64,000 nucleotides of DNA. It comes from Paraburkholderia phenoliruptrix (GTDB lineage: Bacteria > Pseudomonadota > Gammaproteobacteria > Burkholderiales > Burkholderiaceae). The notes under the pieces are model-generated. The model had not been told where the DNA came from. It searched no databases and was given only the letters and a program-made list of their open reading frames with translations. Below are positions 37,708 through 48,500 of the stretch, in pieces (positions within the stretch are counted from its first letter, which is position 1; the number at the start of each line of letters is the position of its first letter). The stretch is taken from assembly GCF_019511605.1 (NCBI RefSeq), contig NZ_JAEUAV010000007.1:124001-188000 (forward strand). The letters are read 5' to 3'. Position numbers and translations under genes: made by a program.

Positions 37708-38664
37708 TTAACTTTCAGCGAACAGCGACATGACCGAGTCGCCCCGGCGAATGCGCGAGAACGTTTCGGCCAGCAGGCCGGCGCTGGTCAGCGAACGGAT
37801 CTTTGCGCACGAGCGGGCTTCTTCGCCGAGCGGGATCGTGTCCGTGACGACCAGTTCGTCCAGAGCGGATGCAGCGATGCGCTCGCCGGCGCCGCCCGAC
37901 AGAACCGGGTGAGTGGCGTAAGCGAAAACCTGTTTCGCGCCACGTTCCTTCAAAACCTGTGCTGCCTTGCAAAGCGTGCCGGCGGTGTCGACCATGTCGT
38001 CCATGATCACGCAGGTACGGCCTTCAACCTCGCCGATGATGTTCATCACTTCGGCAACGTTCGCCTTCGGGCGGCGTTTGTCGATGATCGCGAGGTCGCA
38101 GTTCAGCTGCTTTGCCAATGCACGGGCACGCACCACACCGCCGACGTCAGGCGACACGACCAGCAGATTCTCATAGTTCTGCTTGCGCAGATCGCCGAGC
38201 AGCACGGGCGTAGCGTAGATGTTGTCGACCGGGATGTCGAAGAAGCCTTGAATCTGGTCGGCGTGCAGATCCATCGTAATGATCCGCTCGACGCCCGCGA
38301 TTTCCAGCATGTTCGCCACGATCTTTGCCGAGATGGCAACGCGCGCCGAACGGGGGCGGCGATCCTGGCGGGCATAACCGAAGTAGGGGATGGCTGCGGT
38401 GATCCGGCCGGCAGATGCGCGCTTGAGCGCGTCGACCATGATCATCAGTTCCATCAGGTTGTCGTTCGCCGGTGCGCACGTGGACTGCAGAACAAACACG
38501 TCTTTGCCGCGCACGTTTTCCTGAATCTCGACCTGGATTTCACCGTCCGAGAAACGGCTCACCATTGCTTTGCCGAGGGGAATACCGAGGATTTTGACGA
38601 CTTCCTGTGCAAGCGCCGGATTTGCGTTGCCAGTAAAAACCATCAGGCCGTCATGGCTGCTCAT
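37708..38664 (-). CDS. prs: Ribose-phosphate pyrophosphokinase (PRPP synthetase)
   Basis: The 318-residue enzyme makes PRPP from ribose 5-phosphate and ATP for nucleotide, histidine and tryptophan synthesis. Visible motifs are [16 protein letters not shown] near residue 39, the flexible-loop region [16 protein letters not shown] near 99, the cation-binding [13 protein letters not shown] near 132 and the PRPP-binding [13 protein letters not shown] near 219. It follows ispE and tRNA-Gln in the same direction. Confidence 0.97.
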   Translation of the reverse strand: MSSHDGLMVFTGNANPALAQEVVKILGIPLGKAMVSRFSDGEIQVEIQENVRGKDVFVLQSTCAPANDNLMELMIMVDALKRASAGRITAAIPYFGYARQDRRPRSARVAISAKIVANMLEIAGVERIITMDLHADQIQGFFDIPVDNIYATPVLLGDLRKQNYENLLVVSPDVGGVVRARALAKQLNCDLAIIDKRRPKANVAEVMNIIGEVEGRTCVIMDDMVDTAGTLCKAAQVLKERGAKQVFAYATHPVLSGGAGERIAASALDELVVTDTIPLGEEARSCAKIRSLTSAGLLAETFSRIRRGDSVMSLFAES

Positions 38665-38710
38665 CGTGCACCTGCTTCAGGCTGGGGGCGAGGGGAAATG
38701 CGAGAAATTT

Positions 38711-38787
38711 TGGCAGGGGAGAAAGGATTCGAACCTTTGCATGCCGGAATCAAAATCCGGTGCCTTAACCAGCTTGGCGACTCCCCT
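38711..38787 (-). tRNA. tRNA-Gln (anticodon TTG)
   Basis: A 77-nt cloverleaf on the minus strand including an encoded CCA. The acceptor arms AGGGGAG and CTCCCCT pair perfectly. The anticodon stem CCGGA/TCCGG encloses the loop TTTTGAT, giving anticodon TTG. The T-arm contains GGTTCGAATCC. It lies between ispE and prs, a conserved position in betaproteobacteria. Confidence 0.97.
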
Positions 38788-38839
38788 ACACTAACTTTGA
38801 GCTTCGCCGAACGTGGAGTTTCGTTCGACGATGCAAAAC

Positions 38840-39721
38840 CTATGACGCGAAAGCAAAGAGTGGATGTACTTCCAGACTGGCGGCCACTGCGCTGTTCCAT
38901 TCGGCTGGCAGTTTGGCTTGCGCCGCTTCTGCTTCAGCTTTGCTACGGAACGCTGCAAAGACACTTGCACCAGATCCGGACATCCGCGCCGGCGCGATAT
39001 TTTCAAACCATCGCAGCACTTGCGCTACTTCCGCGTACTTTCCTACGACAACCTGCTGCATGTCATTGCGGCCAAAACTTTCAGGCCATTCAGTGTTGCA
39101 GCTAAGTTCTGCAGGAAAGTCCGTAATTGTGAGGGCTTTTGAATCTCTTGTCAACGCTTTTTCAGAAAAAATCGCTGCAGTCGGAACATGAACCCTCGGC
39201 GTCACTACCAGGAAATGACGCGGCGGCAATTGTACAACGTCTAATGCTTCTCCGACACCCTGCGCGAACGCATTTTTTCCAAAAACGAAAAACGGCACGT
39301 CGGCGCCGAGCTTCAGTGCCAGCTCCTGCAATTCCAGGCGCGGCAAGTGAAGGTTCCAAAGCCGGTTCAACGCGAGCAGCGTGGTGGCCGCGTCGGAACT
39401 GCCGCCGCCGAGCCCCGCGCCCATCGGCAGGCGCTTCTCGATCTCTATATCGACGCCTTGCGGCGAGCCAGTATGTGCTTTGAGCAGATTGGCAGCGCGT
39501 ACTGTGAGGTCGTGTTCGGGCGGCACGTCGGCGATCTCGGTGCTGCGCGTGATCAGCCCATCGTCGCGCCGCGTGAAGTGCAGCGTGTCGCCCCAGTCGA
39601 GTAGCTGGAAGACCGTTTGCAGCGTGTGATAGCCATCCGGCCGGCGCCCGGTGATGTGCAGGAAGAGGTTGAGTTTCGCTGGCGCGAGGCAATCGCGCAG
39701 CGAGTTGGTTGTTTCGATCAT
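38840..39721 (-). CDS. ispE: 4-diphosphocytidyl-2-C-methyl-D-erythritol kinase
   Basis: A 293-residue GHMP kinase of the non-mevalonate isoprenoid pathway. It has the N-terminal substrate motif [20 protein letters not shown], the ATP-binding glycine loop [15 protein letters not shown] near residue 95, and the C-terminal [12 protein letters not shown] motif. It phosphorylates CDP-methylerythritol. It sits between lolB and tRNA-Gln on the same strand. Confidence 0.97.
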   Translation of the reverse strand: MIETTNSLRDCLAPAKLNLFLHITGRRPDGYHTLQTVFQLLDWGDTLHFTRRDDGLITRSTEIADVPPEHDLTVRAANLLKAHTGSPQGVDIEIEKRLPMGAGLGGGSSDAATTLLALNRLWNLHLPRLELQELALKLGADVPFFVFGKNAFAQGVGEALDVVQLPPRHFLVVTPRVHVPTAAIFSEKALTRDSKALTITDFPAELSCNTEWPESFGRNDMQQVVVGKYAEVAQVLRWFENIAPARMSGSGASVFAAFRSKAEAEAAQAKLPAEWNSAVAASLEVHPLFAFAS

Positions 39722-39785
39722 GAGTCGAGGCTACATGCGCCGACAAGGCGCCGAATAAGCGGCAAGAGCGCGCGAGAGCACGCGA

Positions 39786-40418
39786 TTACTGGTCCAGCAC
39801 GAGCTTGATGTCGAGCGGCGGCTCGTCACGCGTCAGGTTCACGCGCTTCACGCCGGTGGCGGGCGCCTCGGCGTAGGCGAGATAGTCGATCGTCCAGCCG
39901 TCCTGGCTGATCTCCTTCAGGCGCGACGGCTGCTCCGGGTCCTTTTCCGTTTTCGCGCGCGAAGTAGGCGCCGGCGAAGGCTGCAGCCAATAGCGCAAGC
40001 CTTCGACAGGCAGCGCGAAGCCCAGCGCGTTCTGCATCAGCGTGGACACGTTGTCCGCGGTGAGCGGCTGACGGTTGGGCAACTCGAGCGTGGCCGAAGC
40101 TGGCGACGAGGTCACGATGGCGAGCGTCTGCCCAAGCGGATTGCGCAACTGCAGCGTGACGGTGTCGCCGGTTTCCTGCCACGAGAAATTGCCGTATGCA
40201 TTGCGCTGCTGGCCGTTCTGGTCGTTGTACTGAACGGCAAAACGGCCCTGGTAAGCGCGGCTTGTTTGCGCGGTTACCGCGGTGGCGGCATTCGACGTGG
40301 ACGGCCCTTGCGGTTTTACCGACGCACAGCCGGACAGTGCGAGGACGGCGGCTGCGGCGAGACCGAGCGCCGCACGACGCGGCGCCCGCAAAGAAATATC
40401 AAGACTGGAAAGACGCAT
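39786..40418 (-). CDS. lolB: Outer-membrane lipoprotein LolB
   Basis: The 210-residue lipoprotein has a lipobox (ALSGC, acylated cysteine near residue 30) and a LolB beta-sheet domain with [24 protein letters not shown] strands. It receives lipoproteins from LolA and inserts them into the outer membrane. The start codon overlaps the stop of the upstream TPR gene (TAATG), so translation is coupled. The lolB-ispE order is conserved across proteobacteria. Confidence 0.93.
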   Translation of the reverse strand: MRLSSLDISLRAPRRAALGLAAAAVLALSGCASVKPQGPSTSNAATAVTAQTSRAYQGRFAVQYNDQNGQQRNAYGNFSWQETGDTVTLQLRNPLGQTLAIVTSSPASATLELPNRQPLTADNVSTLMQNALGFALPVEGLRYWLQPSPAPTSRAKTEKDPEQPSRLKEISQDGWTIDYLAYAEAPATGVKRVNLTRDEPPLDIKLVLDQ

Positions 40419-42259
40419 TAAAGATCGTTCACCTGAAGACGTTGCAGCGTTTTGACGAGCGTTTCGTTGTCCGGTTCGAGCTTGCGCGCCTCGCGAAAGG
40501 CGGCGCGAGCCTGGTCCTGATCGCCGGCTTTCCACAGTACTTCGCCGAGGTGCGCGCCGATTTCGGCGTTCGGCTGAATGGTGTAAGCCTTGCGCAGCAG
40601 CCGGATGGCGTCCGTCGTATCGCCCATGCGGTACTTGACCCAGCCGACGCTGTCCATGATGAATGCGTCGTTCGGCGCAAGCGACGAGGCCTTTTCGACC
40701 AGCTTGTCGGCTTCCGCAAGACGCTGATTGCGATCGGCAAGCGAATAGCCGAGCGCGTTGTACGCCTGTGGATTGTCCGGCTGCGTCTGGATCAGCTTGC
40801 GCAATTGCGCTTCCATGGTGTCGAAATGACCGTTCTTTTCGGCGGCCATTGCGTAGTCGTAGGTCAGGTCGGGGTCGTCCGGAAACGCGGCCGTGGCTTG
40901 TTGCAGGCGCGTTTCGGCTTCCGGGTAGCGCTTCGCGTCGAACAGGATCGCCGCGTCGGTGCGCGCGACGAGCGCCTGGTCGCGCGGATCGGCGGGGCGC
41001 AGGCTGGCGAGCTGGCGGCGCGCGTCGTCCGGCTTGCCCTGCTTGGCGAGCAGCTGTGCACGCGTGATCTGCGCCGAGAGATACTGCTGGCTCGACGGCG
41101 AGATCTTGCTGAGCCAGTCGGCGGCAGCCGCCTCGTTCTTCTGTTCCAGCGACACCTGCGCGAGATAGATATACGCCTGGCCGGGGTCGGCGCCGGGCGT
41201 CTTCTCGGCCTGCTGCGCGTACTGCGTCAGATAGCCCTGCGCGTCGGTGAAATTCTTCTGCTGGATCTTGATGAGCGCGAGCGCCATGAGCGGCGTGAGG
41301 TCGCTTGCGTTCGCCTTGTGCATTACCTCGAACTGCTTTTGCGCGTCGTCCAGACGGTCGCTCGCCAGATACATTTGCGCGAGAGCGAGTCGCGCATCAT
41401 GCGATTTCGGATTCTGCTGCACATATTTTTCGAGCGACGCAATGCCTTCCTTGCGCTCCTCCGGGCCCATTTGCGACAGCATCAGCGCTGCCGGCAGATA
41501 GTCGGGCTTGAGCGCGAGTGCCTGCTGAAGCGACTTGTGCGCGCCCGGCGCGTCGTCAGCAACCAGTTGCTGACGCGCGATGGCCAGTTGCGCTTCGGGC
41601 CGGTTCATGTCGTTCTTCAGCATGTCCTGCAACACGTGCAGGCCGCCGACCCGGTTCGGCCCGCGCGACAGCAGCAGTTGCAGCGCGAGAATGGCGTTAC
41701 CGCGATTGTCGGCCGGGACGCGGGCAAGCTCGCGCGCGAGCAGCGGCTCAGCGTCGTCAGGCTTGCCCGACAGCACCAGCAGCGACGCGTCCAGCTGGGC
41801 GGCGCGCTCGGAATTCGGCGCATACTGCTGCCACAGTTGCGCAGCGGCCAGTGCGTCCGACGGGCTTTGCGCGGCCAGCGCAATTTCGGTGGCGCGCTGC
41901 GCCATGCGCGGATCGTGCGTGTCGCGCGCGAGCGCAAGATACGTCTGGTAAGCGGGCGCAGGCTGGTTGCGTTGCAGCGCCACTTCGGCGGCGAGCACCT
42001 GGAATACGATCTGGCTCGTCAGCTGCACGTTGGGCAGCGCCTTTTGTTCGTCCGCCGACGGCGGGCCCAGCGGATCGCTCAGCGTGACCGAGGTGTCGTC
42101 CGCGTCCGGCGAGGGGTCCTGCGCGTGCGCGGGCACCGCGGCGAACGCCCACAGGGCGAGCGCGGCAGCACCGAGCGAGCGCCGCGCGGACACTGCGTGC
42201 GGTACGCGGAATGCGCTGGCCGGGCGCTTCAAAAACAGCTTCACGAAGGACAAGTTCAT
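40418..42259 (-). CDS. Tetratricopeptide-repeat protein with signal peptide
   Basis: A 613-residue secreted or periplasmic protein with a cleavable signal (ending AVPAHA-QD). An all-helical body carries many TPR units; examples are [19 protein letters not shown] and the following [20 protein letters not shown] near the C-terminus. TPR proteins scaffold complexes; no enzyme domain is seen. Its place just upstream of lolB, with coupled translation, is conserved in Burkholderiales and suggests an envelope role, which remains unproven. Confidence 0.88.
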   Translation of the reverse strand: MNLSFVKLFLKRPASAFRVPHAVSARRSLGAAALALWAFAAVPAHAQDPSPDADDTSVTLSDPLGPPSADEQKALPNVQLTSQIVFQVLAAEVALQRNQPAPAYQTYLALARDTHDPRMAQRATEIALAAQSPSDALAAAQLWQQYAPNSERAAQLDASLLVLSGKPDDAEPLLARELARVPADNRGNAILALQLLLSRGPNRVGGLHVLQDMLKNDMNRPEAQLAIARQQLVADDAPGAHKSLQQALALKPDYLPAALMLSQMGPEERKEGIASLEKYVQQNPKSHDARLALAQMYLASDRLDDAQKQFEVMHKANASDLTPLMALALIKIQQKNFTDAQGYLTQYAQQAEKTPGADPGQAYIYLAQVSLEQKNEAAAADWLSKISPSSQQYLSAQITRAQLLAKQGKPDDARRQLASLRPADPRDQALVARTDAAILFDAKRYPEAETRLQQATAAFPDDPDLTYDYAMAAEKNGHFDTMEAQLRKLIQTQPDNPQAYNALGYSLADRNQRLAEADKLVEKASSLAPNDAFIMDSVGWVKYRMGDTTDAIRLLRKAYTIQPNAEIGAHLGEVLWKAGDQDQARAAFREARKLEPDNETLVKTLQRLQVNDL

Positions 42260-42346
42260 GGAAATCCGTTCAATGTTTCGGACGATTGTAACGCGCTCGC
42301 TACAATACGCGCACAACCACTCACGCAAGTTGCAGACCAGTTAGAC

Positions 42347-43177
42347 ATGCCAGAGTTGCCAGAAGTTGAGGTTACCCGACGGGGAATCGAACCGTATGTG
42401 GCCGGCCGCAAGGTCGAGCGCGTCGAGGTGCGCACGCCTGCGCTGCGCTGGCCGATTCCGGCGGACCTTGCGAAGACCTTGCGCGGCCACGTGGTACGCA
42501 ACGTCGAGCGGCGCGGCAAGTATCTGCTGTTCGAAACCGACTCCGGTTGGTTCATCGTGCATCTTGGCATGACAGGGACGCTGCGCGTGTTGCGCCATGT
42601 GCCGCATGCGCCGGCCGCTGCCAAACACGACCACGTCGACTGGATTTTCGACGACTTCATTTTGCGCTTTCGCGACCCGCGGCGCTTTGGCGCCGTGCTC
42701 TGGCATCCGCGCGAGGCGGGCGACGTGCTCGGGCATCCGTTGCTTGCCAGTCTGGGCGTCGAGCCGTTTTCACCGGCGTTCTCCGGCGCGCTGATGCATC
42801 GGCTTACGCGCGGGCGCAAGGTGTCGGTGAAGCAGGCACTGCTCGCCGGAGAAATCGTAGTCGGGGTGGGAAATATCTATGCGTCAGAAAGCCTCTTTCG
42901 CGCGGGCATCCGGCCGACTACCGCGGCGGGCCGCGTCTCGCTCGTGCGCTATGGGCTGCTGGCCGACGCCGTGCGCGTGACGCTGGCCGCAGCAATCGAA
43001 AAGGGCGGCAGCACGCTGCGCGATTTCGTCGGCAGCAATGGCGAGAGCGGTTACTTCCAGTTGGATTATTTCGTCTATGATCGCGCGGGCCAGCCGTGCC
43101 GTGTGTGCGCCACACCGATCAGACAGATCGTGCAAGGTCAGCGCTCCACTTACTTTTGTCCCACCTGCCAGCGCTAA
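42347..43177 (+). CDS. mutM: Formamidopyrimidine-DNA glycosylase (Fpg/MutM)
   Basis: The 276-residue bifunctional glycosylase/AP lyase removes 8-oxoguanine. The mature N-terminus PELPEVEV supplies the catalytic proline and Glu. The helix-two-turn-helix [12 protein letters not shown] is near residue 168. The C-terminal zinc finger has CRVC and CPTC pairs. ATG at 42347 is certain from the invariant MPELPEVE start. It is divergent from the TPR gene and precedes mutY; together they form the GO repair system. Confidence 0.97.
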   Translation: MPELPEVEVTRRGIEPYVAGRKVERVEVRTPALRWPIPADLAKTLRGHVVRNVERRGKYLLFETDSGWFIVHLGMTGTLRVLRHVPHAPAAAKHDHVDWIFDDFILRFRDPRRFGAVLWHPREAGDVLGHPLLASLGVEPFSPAFSGALMHRLTRGRKVSVKQALLAGEIVVGVGNIYASESLFRAGIRPTTAAGRVSLVRYGLLADAVRVTLAAAIEKGGSTLRDFVGSNGESGYFQLDYFVYDRAGQPCRVCATPIRQIVQGQRSTYFCPTCQR

Positions 43178-43184
43178 TTCTCCG

Positions 43185-44360
43185 ATGCCTTCCCGCCTGA
43201 CTCCGCGCTCCGCGCAGCAGTTGTCGCCGGCCACCGCGCCTGCTTCGCCCGTGTCGCCGCTTATGTCTCCGCATAGGTCGCCGCATATGTCGCCGCTCGC
43301 GCCGCATTTCGCTCCACGGCTGATCGCCTGGCAGCGCGAGCACGGCCGCCATGACCTGCCGTGGCAGAACACGCGTGATCCGTATCGGATCTGGCTGTCG
43401 GAAATCATGCTGCAACAGACCCAAGTGTCGACGGTTATTCCGTACTACGCGAAGTTTCTCGCACGTTTTCCGGATGTCGCCGCGCTGGCCGCCGCACCCG
43501 TCGACGATGTAATGGCGCTGTGGGCCGGCCTCGGCTACTACACGCGCGCGCGCAACCTGCATCGCTGCGCGCAGACGGTCGTCGAGCAGCACGGCGGCGC
43601 GTTTCCGGCTTCGGTGGAAGAGCTTGCCGAACTGCCGGGAATTGGCCGGTCGACGGCAGCCGCGATCGCCTCGTTCGCGTTCGGCGCGCGCGCGACGATT
43701 CTCGACGGCAATGTGAAGCGCGTTCTCGCGCGAGTGTTTGGCGTGGAAGGTTTTCCAGGCGAGAAGAAGGTCGAGAACGCGATGTGGACACTGGCTGAAT
43801 CGCTGTTGCCCTCGAATGCATCGGACGACGAAGTCAGCGCATACACGCAAGGCTTGATGGACCTGGGCGCGACCTTGTGCGTGCGCGGCAAGCCCGACTG
43901 CGCGCGCTGTCCGTTTGCCGCCGACTGCGTGGCTAACGTCACGGGCCGTCAGCGCGAACTGCCCGCGGCCCGCCCGAAGAAAACGGTGCCGACCCGCCGC
44001 ACATGGATGCTGGTGCTGCGCGACGGCGACGCGGTCATGCTCGAGAAGCGACCGCCTTCGGGTATCTGGGGCGGTCTGTGGAGCTTGCCCGAAGCCGCCG
44101 ACGAAGCCGCGTTGGCGGCCCGCGCTGAGGAGTTCGGCAGCGCCGGCGGTGTGTGCAGACTGGCGCCGCTCACGCACGTGTTCACGCATTTCAGATTGGA
44201 CATCGAGCCGCGGCTCGCGGAACTCGATCGGGGCGTCGGTGCGCTCGCCGCGCTCGGCGATGGGCAGACTGCGTGGGTCGCGCTCAGCGACCTCGACTCA
44301 TTCGGGGTGCCGGCGCCCGTGCGCAAACTGCTGGACAGCCTGCAAGGTTCGCTGATCTGA
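43185..44360 (+). CDS. mutY: A/G-specific adenine glycosylase MutY
   Basis: The 391-residue enzyme removes adenine opposite 8-oxoguanine. The catalytic domain begins near residue 43, with LPWQNTRDPYRIWLSEIMLQQTQV. It includes the helix-hairpin-helix ELPGIGRSTAAAI and the catalytic aspartate in ILDGNVKRVLAR. The 4Fe-4S ligands are C-x6-C-x2-C-x5-C (CVRGKPDCARCPFAADC). A Nudix-like C-terminal domain (about 275-385) reads the lesion. The first 42 residues are an unusual Ser/Pro/His-rich extension; ATG at 43263 or 43287 could be the real start. Confidence 0.95.
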   Translation: MPSRLTPRSAQQLSPATAPASPVSPLMSPHRSPHMSPLAPHFAPRLIAWQREHGRHDLPWQNTRDPYRIWLSEIMLQQTQVSTVIPYYAKFLARFPDVAALAAAPVDDVMALWAGLGYYTRARNLHRCAQTVVEQHGGAFPASVEELAELPGIGRSTAAAIASFAFGARATILDGNVKRVLARVFGVEGFPGEKKVENAMWTLAESLLPSNASDDEVSAYTQGLMDLGATLCVRGKPDCARCPFAADCVANVTGRQRELPAARPKKTVPTRRTWMLVLRDGDAVMLEKRPPSGIWGGLWSLPEAADEAALAARAEEFGSAGGVCRLAPLTHVFTHFRLDIEPRLAELDRGVGALAALGDGQTAWVALSDLDSFGVPAPVRKLLDSLQGSLI

Positions 44361-44402
44361 GAAACTGCGAGCGTGCCGACGTTTGTGCTGCGTCGCTACG
44401 GC

Positions 44403-45038
44403 CTAAAGCAGCTGATGCTGTTGCATATAGCGATGAACCACTTCAATGCGCGCGCCGGCGTCTTGCATTTCCATCAGTTTCTGACGCGCGCGTAGTGCAA
44501 TGGGTAGCACTTCAGCAAGACGGTTCGACACCCACGAAGGATCTTCGAGTCTGAATGGCTCGGCAAACGGCAGGCTCTCCGGGTCGCGCTCGCGGATTGT
44601 CGCAATGATCCGCTCGAGCACTTCCGCGCATGCGCCAAACTTGGCCAACTGCTGATTGTCCTCGAGCGGCCGGTCTTCTCCGAGCGGCTCGGCCATGCCG
44701 ACCAGCAAGCCGCTGCTTTCCACACGATGCGACAGCAAGCGGAAGCGCCGCGTGCCGCGGGCGCGAATCAGCAACATGCCGAAAGTCTCAACGTCGCATT
44801 GGTCGATTTCCGCCAGGCAGCCGATCGATTCGGGCACCGAAGGTTCGTTCTCCCGCGCGACTTCTGCGCCGCTTTTCAGCAGGCACACGCCAAACGGCGT
44901 CTTTTCGCGCAGACAGTCGCGCGCCATGTCCAGATAGCGCGCTTCGAAAATCTTCAGCGGCAGGATTCCGTCGGGAAACAGAACCGTGTGCAGTGGGAAC
45001 AGCGGCACATCGGCGAGCACAGTAGAAGTAGAGGACAT
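44403..45038 (-). CDS. Lon N-terminal substrate-binding domain protein
   Basis: A 211-residue protein consisting only of the LON substrate-binding (PUA-like) domain. It starts with the family segment VPLFPLHTVLFPDGILPLKIFEARYLDM, followed by a helical bundle. There is no ATPase or protease domain. Such stand-alone proteins are widespread, with uncertain function; a role in protein quality control is suggested only by similarity to Lon. It is convergent with mutY. Confidence 0.87.
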   Translation of the reverse strand: MSSTSTVLADVPLFPLHTVLFPDGILPLKIFEARYLDMARDCLREKTPFGVCLLKSGAEVARENEPSVPESIGCLAEIDQCDVETFGMLLIRARGTRRFRLLSHRVESSGLLVGMAEPLGEDRPLEDNQQLAKFGACAEVLERIIATIRERDPESLPFAEPFRLEDPSWVSNRLAEVLPIALRARQKLMEMQDAGARIEVVHRYMQQHQLL

Positions 45039-45077
45039 GGCGCAACGCTTCGAGTTGAGGCCGCGCGATGCGGCCGG

Positions 45078-45971
45078 TTAAGCCACTAACTTCGATGACG
45101 CGCCGGCCTCGACCGGTGCGTCGCGGTGCCGCACGATTATATTCGCTGCATTGGCGAGACGCGCGGCGAGCGTCTCCGCAATAAACACCGAGCGGTGCTG
45201 ACCACCCGTGCAACCAATCGCGACCGTCAGGTAACTACGATTGTCGTCGCGGAAATGCGGCAGCCATTTAGCGAGAAACTTCTGAATGTCGTCGATCATT
45301 TCATGCACGACCGGCAGGGCGTCGAGAAAATCGATTACCGGTTTGTCGAGGCCCGTAAGCGGGCGCAATTCATGATCGTAGTATGGGTTCGGCAGCGTGC
45401 GGACGTCGAACACAAAATCGGCGTCGAGCGGCACGCCGCGTTTGAAGCCGAACGACTCGAACATCAGCACGAGCCCTGCATGCTCCTGCTCGATAAAGCG
45501 CTTGACCCATTGACGCAGCACGTTTGCGCGCAGATTGCTCGTGTCGATCTGATGGCCGAACTCGGCCAGGCCCGCAACGAGCTCGCGTTCCCGTTCAATC
45601 GCCTCGGCAAGCGACGTGAGCAGGCCGACATCGGCATCGTGAGCAGTGGAGCCTGACAGCGGATGGCGGCGGCGCGTTTCGGAAAAGCGCTGAATCAGCG
45701 ACTGCGTGCTCGCGTTAAGGAACAGCACACGCACGTCGTGCGCGCGCGACAGGTCGCGGATCATGGCCGGCATGTCGTCGAGCGACGCGCTCGAACGGGC
45801 GTCGATTGCCACCGCGAGGCGGTCGTGCCCGTCTTCGGCAAGATATGACGCAAGCTCGGGCAAGAAGCGCGGCGGTAAATTGTCGACGCAGTAATAGCCC
45901 GCGTCCTCGAGCGCGTTCAACGCGACGGACTTGCCTGAGCCGGATATGCCAGTGATGAGGATTATGCGCAT
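45078..45971 (-). CDS. rapZ: RNase adapter protein RapZ (YvcJ family)
   Basis: The 297-residue P-loop protein has the Walker A motif GISGSGKS at residues 7-14 and the family pattern [13 protein letters not shown] near 28. The C-terminal domain has [14 protein letters not shown]. In E. coli RapZ binds glucosamine-6-phosphate and directs RNase E to the GlmZ small RNA; other homologues show nucleotide hydrolysis. It lies in the hprK-ptsN-hpf-rpoN cluster, as commonly seen. The sRNA target in this organism is not known. Confidence 0.93.
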   Translation of the reverse strand: MRIILITGISGSGKSVALNALEDAGYYCVDNLPPRFLPELASYLAEDGHDRLAVAIDARSSASLDDMPAMIRDLSRAHDVRVLFLNASTQSLIQRFSETRRRHPLSGSTAHDADVGLLTSLAEAIERERELVAGLAEFGHQIDTSNLRANVLRQWVKRFIEQEHAGLVLMFESFGFKRGVPLDADFVFDVRTLPNPYYDHELRPLTGLDKPVIDFLDALPVVHEMIDDIQKFLAKWLPHFRDDNRSYLTVAIGCTGGQHRSVFIAETLAARLANAANIIVRHRDAPVEAGASSKLVA

Positions 45972-46088
45972 GGAGTCGTGAAATCGGTCCGTTTCATCAT
46001 AGCATCTGAGCCTCTCGCGCGTACCCGCGGCAGGCCGCGGGCGAGGGCTGCGAGTGCCGCATGAAAGCGCATGAACGCCGCGCTCGGC

Positions 46089-47057
46089 TCAGATCAGTTT
46101 GCCGGGAAACTGGCTATCCGGATCTTGCATGGCAAGACGCTGGCGATCCATGAAATCGCGCAGCGTGTCGATGCCGCGCAATTGCAGGATCGTGTTGCGC
46201 ACAGCCGCTTCGACCAGCACGGCGAGGTTGCGGCCCGCCGCCACCTGAATTGTTACCTTGCTGATGGGCAGCCCCAGAACGTCGACGGTCTGGCTCTCCA
46301 GCGGCAGCCGCTGGAACTCGCCGTCGGGGCGGCGCACCAGTTGCACGATCAGCTTCAGCTTCATTTTTCGGCGCACGGCGGTTTCACCGAAAATCGTCTT
46401 GATGTCGAGCAGGCCGAGGCCGCGTACTTCCAGCAGATTTTGCAGAAGCGGCGGGCAGCGCCCTTCGACGAAGTCGGGGCCGAGGCGCACGAAGTCCACG
46501 GCGTCGTCGGCCACGAGGCCGTGGCCGCGGCTGATCAGTTCGAGGCCGAGCTCGCTTTTGCCGAGGCCCGAGTCGCCGGTGAGCAGTACGCCCATGCCGA
46601 GGATGTCCATGAACACGCCGTGCAGCGTGGCGCGCGGCGCGAGAATGCGCGACATGTAAAGGCGCAGGCTGTCGATCACCGCGGCCGCCGACATAGGCGT
46701 CGTGAAGAGCGGTGTGGACGAGCGCGTGCAGCGCAGTACCAGTTCCGGCGGCGCGGCAACGCCGCCCGCCACCACCAGGAACGGCGGTTCCAACGCGATC
46801 AGTTCGGCCATGTGGCGCGAGCGGTCTTCGTCGGTCTGGCGTTTGTAGTAGTCGATTTCGGCGTCGCCGAGCACCTGGATCCGGTTGGGGTGGATCAGGT
46901 TCAAGTGGCCGACGAGGTCGGCGCTCGACGTGGCATTGGCGACCGATTCCGAAGAAAAGCCGCGTTCCCAGCCTTCATGCCCTGTCAGCCAGCTTAGTTT
47001 CAGCGTGGCGGCGTTATCGTCGAAAATGCTCTGGGCGTTGATGCTGGACGTATCCAT
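46089..47057 (-). CDS. hprK: HPr kinase/phosphorylase
   Basis: The 322-residue bifunctional enzyme phosphorylates and dephosphorylates the regulatory serine of HPr-type proteins. The N-terminal domain (1-130) is followed by the kinase core with Walker [16 protein letters not shown] near residue 158 and the HprK signature [12 protein letters not shown] near 208. Together with EIIANtr and rpoN this marks a nitrogen-type PTS in a Gram-negative. It is separated from rapZ by about 120 bp. Confidence 0.96.
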   Translation of the reverse strand: MDTSSINAQSIFDDNAATLKLSWLTGHEGWERGFSSESVANATSSADLVGHLNLIHPNRIQVLGDAEIDYYKRQTDEDRSRHMAELIALEPPFLVVAGGVAAPPELVLRCTRSSTPLFTTPMSAAAVIDSLRLYMSRILAPRATLHGVFMDILGMGVLLTGDSGLGKSELGLELISRGHGLVADDAVDFVRLGPDFVEGRCPPLLQNLLEVRGLGLLDIKTIFGETAVRRKMKLKLIVQLVRRPDGEFQRLPLESQTVDVLGLPISKVTIQVAAGRNLAVLVEAAVRNTILQLRGIDTLRDFMDRQRLAMQDPDSQFPGKLI

Positions 47058-47196
47058 GAGTCAGTGACTCCAGTGTTGGCCGCTTGCCGGACACAGCGCC
47101 GGCCGCGCTGATGCGGGCCGTGAGCCGGGCCTGGCTATACCCGCACGCGCCCGGTTGGCCGTGCAGGCAGGCGGCGTGCGGATAACCGCCGCTGCA

Positions 47197-47652
47197 TCAA
47201 GGTTGCCACTGAGTGAGCAGGCGATGCAATGATTCGCGGTCTTCTTCCGTATGCAGGCGCTCGCGTGCCTCACGATCGGACAGCAGTTGCGCGATTTCCG
47301 AAAGAATTTCGAGGTGCTGCTGCGTGGCCTGTTCCGGCACGAGCAGGAAGATGAGCAGCGAGACCGGCTGACCGTCGGGCGATTCGAAGGGAATGGGTTC
47401 GGCGAGGCGGACAAACGCGGCGAGCGGTTGCTTGAGGCCTTTGATCCGGCCGTGCGGAATCGCGACGCCTTCGCCCAGCCCCGTGGATCCGAGGCGCTCG
47501 CGCGCAAACAGATTGTCTGTGACCGTGCTGCGGGCGATGCCGTTCTGGTTCTCGAAGATGAGGCCCGCTTGCTCGAACACGCGCTTTTTGCTGGTGACCG
47601 ATAGTCCGACGACGACGTTCTCGAGGGGAAGAAATTTGGCTAAACGATTCAT
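47197..47652 (-). CDS. ptsN: PTS IIA-like nitrogen regulatory protein PtsN (EIIANtr)
   Basis: A 151-residue EIIA of the fructose/mannitol type. The phosphorylated histidine lies in GEGVAIPHGRIKGL near residue 70. Phosphorylation state regulates potassium transport, stress and nitrogen responses rather than sugar uptake. It is encoded between hpf and hprK, the standard arrangement. The ATG at 47652 begins MNRLAKFLPLENVVVGL, matching family N-termini. Confidence 0.96.
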   Translation of the reverse strand: MNRLAKFLPLENVVVGLSVTSKKRVFEQAGLIFENQNGIARSTVTDNLFARERLGSTGLGEGVAIPHGRIKGLKQPLAAFVRLAEPIPFESPDGQPVSLLIFLLVPEQATQQHLEILSEIAQLLSDREARERLHTEEDRESLHRLLTQWQP

Positions 47653-47972
47653 GTTGACAGGCGAAAACGTGGCCTGGGTTCTCCTCGCTGGGGCGTTTGA
47701 TTGGCGTTCCATTCGTTTGATGCTCGCGGCGACGTACGTCGGAGTCCGAAAGCACAGGACTCCGGCAGACTGCCTTTGTGCGAGCTAGACCCCGATGGTA
47801 ACCGGAACATTATAGAACAGGGCGACGGCGTATGGTGCGGCGCGCCATCAATGCGCAATAGGTTCTTTCTTCAGGTTTCGCAAACGTGGATCGGCACTCG
47901 AAGCCGCAACGAAAAACCGCCCGGTCAGGGCGGTTTTGGGCGAGCGGATTGAAGCAGTGCTTCTGAATTCGC
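47653..47972. other. Intergenic region between ptsN and hpf
   Basis: 320 bp. It holds the hpf terminator at 47912-47937 near the hpf end and should contain the ptsN promoter region. No gene or other signal was recognised. Confidence 0.5.
47912..47937 (-). terminator. Intrinsic terminator of hpf
   Basis: On the minus strand the stem AAAACCGCCC/GGGCGGTTTT with a 5-base loop ends in a T-run. It separates the rpoN-hpf transcript from ptsN. Confidence 0.88.
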
Positions 47973-48329
47973 TTACTGCGGCGGCACGTCCAGTTGCGGC
48001 GCCGGTTGATACTTGATCGCTTCGTGCTGATGGCCTTGCAGGCGATCCTTGTGGCGTATCACTTGCCGGTCGAGCTTGTCGATCATCAGATCGATCGCAG
48101 CGTAGAGGTCGCTGTCGCAGCTCTCGACAAAAATGTCCTTGCCCTTCAGATGCAGGTTGATTTCAACCTTTTGCCGCTTTTCCTTTTCCTTGTGGTTGTC
48201 GACCGAGAGGACCACACTGCCGTCGATGACCTGATCGAAATGTCTTAGCACCCTATCCAATTTGGAGATCACGTATTCGCGCAACGCAGGCGTAACTTCG
48301 AGGTGGTGTCCACTGATCTGCAGATTCAT
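47973..48329 (-). CDS. hpf: Ribosome hibernation promoting factor (HPF)
   Basis: A 118-residue short-form HPF that binds the ribosome decoding region and promotes dimer formation in stationary phase. It begins [20 protein letters not shown] and has the basic helix [23 protein letters not shown] near residue 75. There is no C-terminal dimerisation extension. It lies immediately downstream of rpoN, its standard place. Confidence 0.95.
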   Translation of the reverse strand: MNLQISGHHLEVTPALREYVISKLDRVLRHFDQVIDGSVVLSVDNHKEKEKRQKVEINLHLKGKDIFVESCDSDLYAAIDLMIDKLDRQVIRHKDRLQGHQHEAIKYQPAPQLDVPPQ

Positions 48330-48500
48330 AGTGCTTCTCCAAGCTAGTGGCCGCTTGGTCCGCACGATGACGAAGGTCCGGTCGATCTGTCGGCTTGCCT
48401 GAGTCGCCCCCCGGTGACTGACTTCTGGCAGGTCGCATCGGCCGGCCTGTCCGCCAACTTGCGGAGCGGCCGGTAAATGCCCGCCACGGAAGGCGACGGG

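Noticed and set aside
38711..38787. tRNA-Gln as an integration site for a genomic island
   Set aside because: No integrase, no duplicated tRNA 3' end and no change in gene type were seen; prs and ispE flank it in the usual conserved order.
40196..42346. Very long plus-strand open frame upstream of mutM
   Set aside because: It runs antisense through lolB and the TPR gene. Only the part from 42347, beginning with the invariant MPELPEVE start, is MutM.
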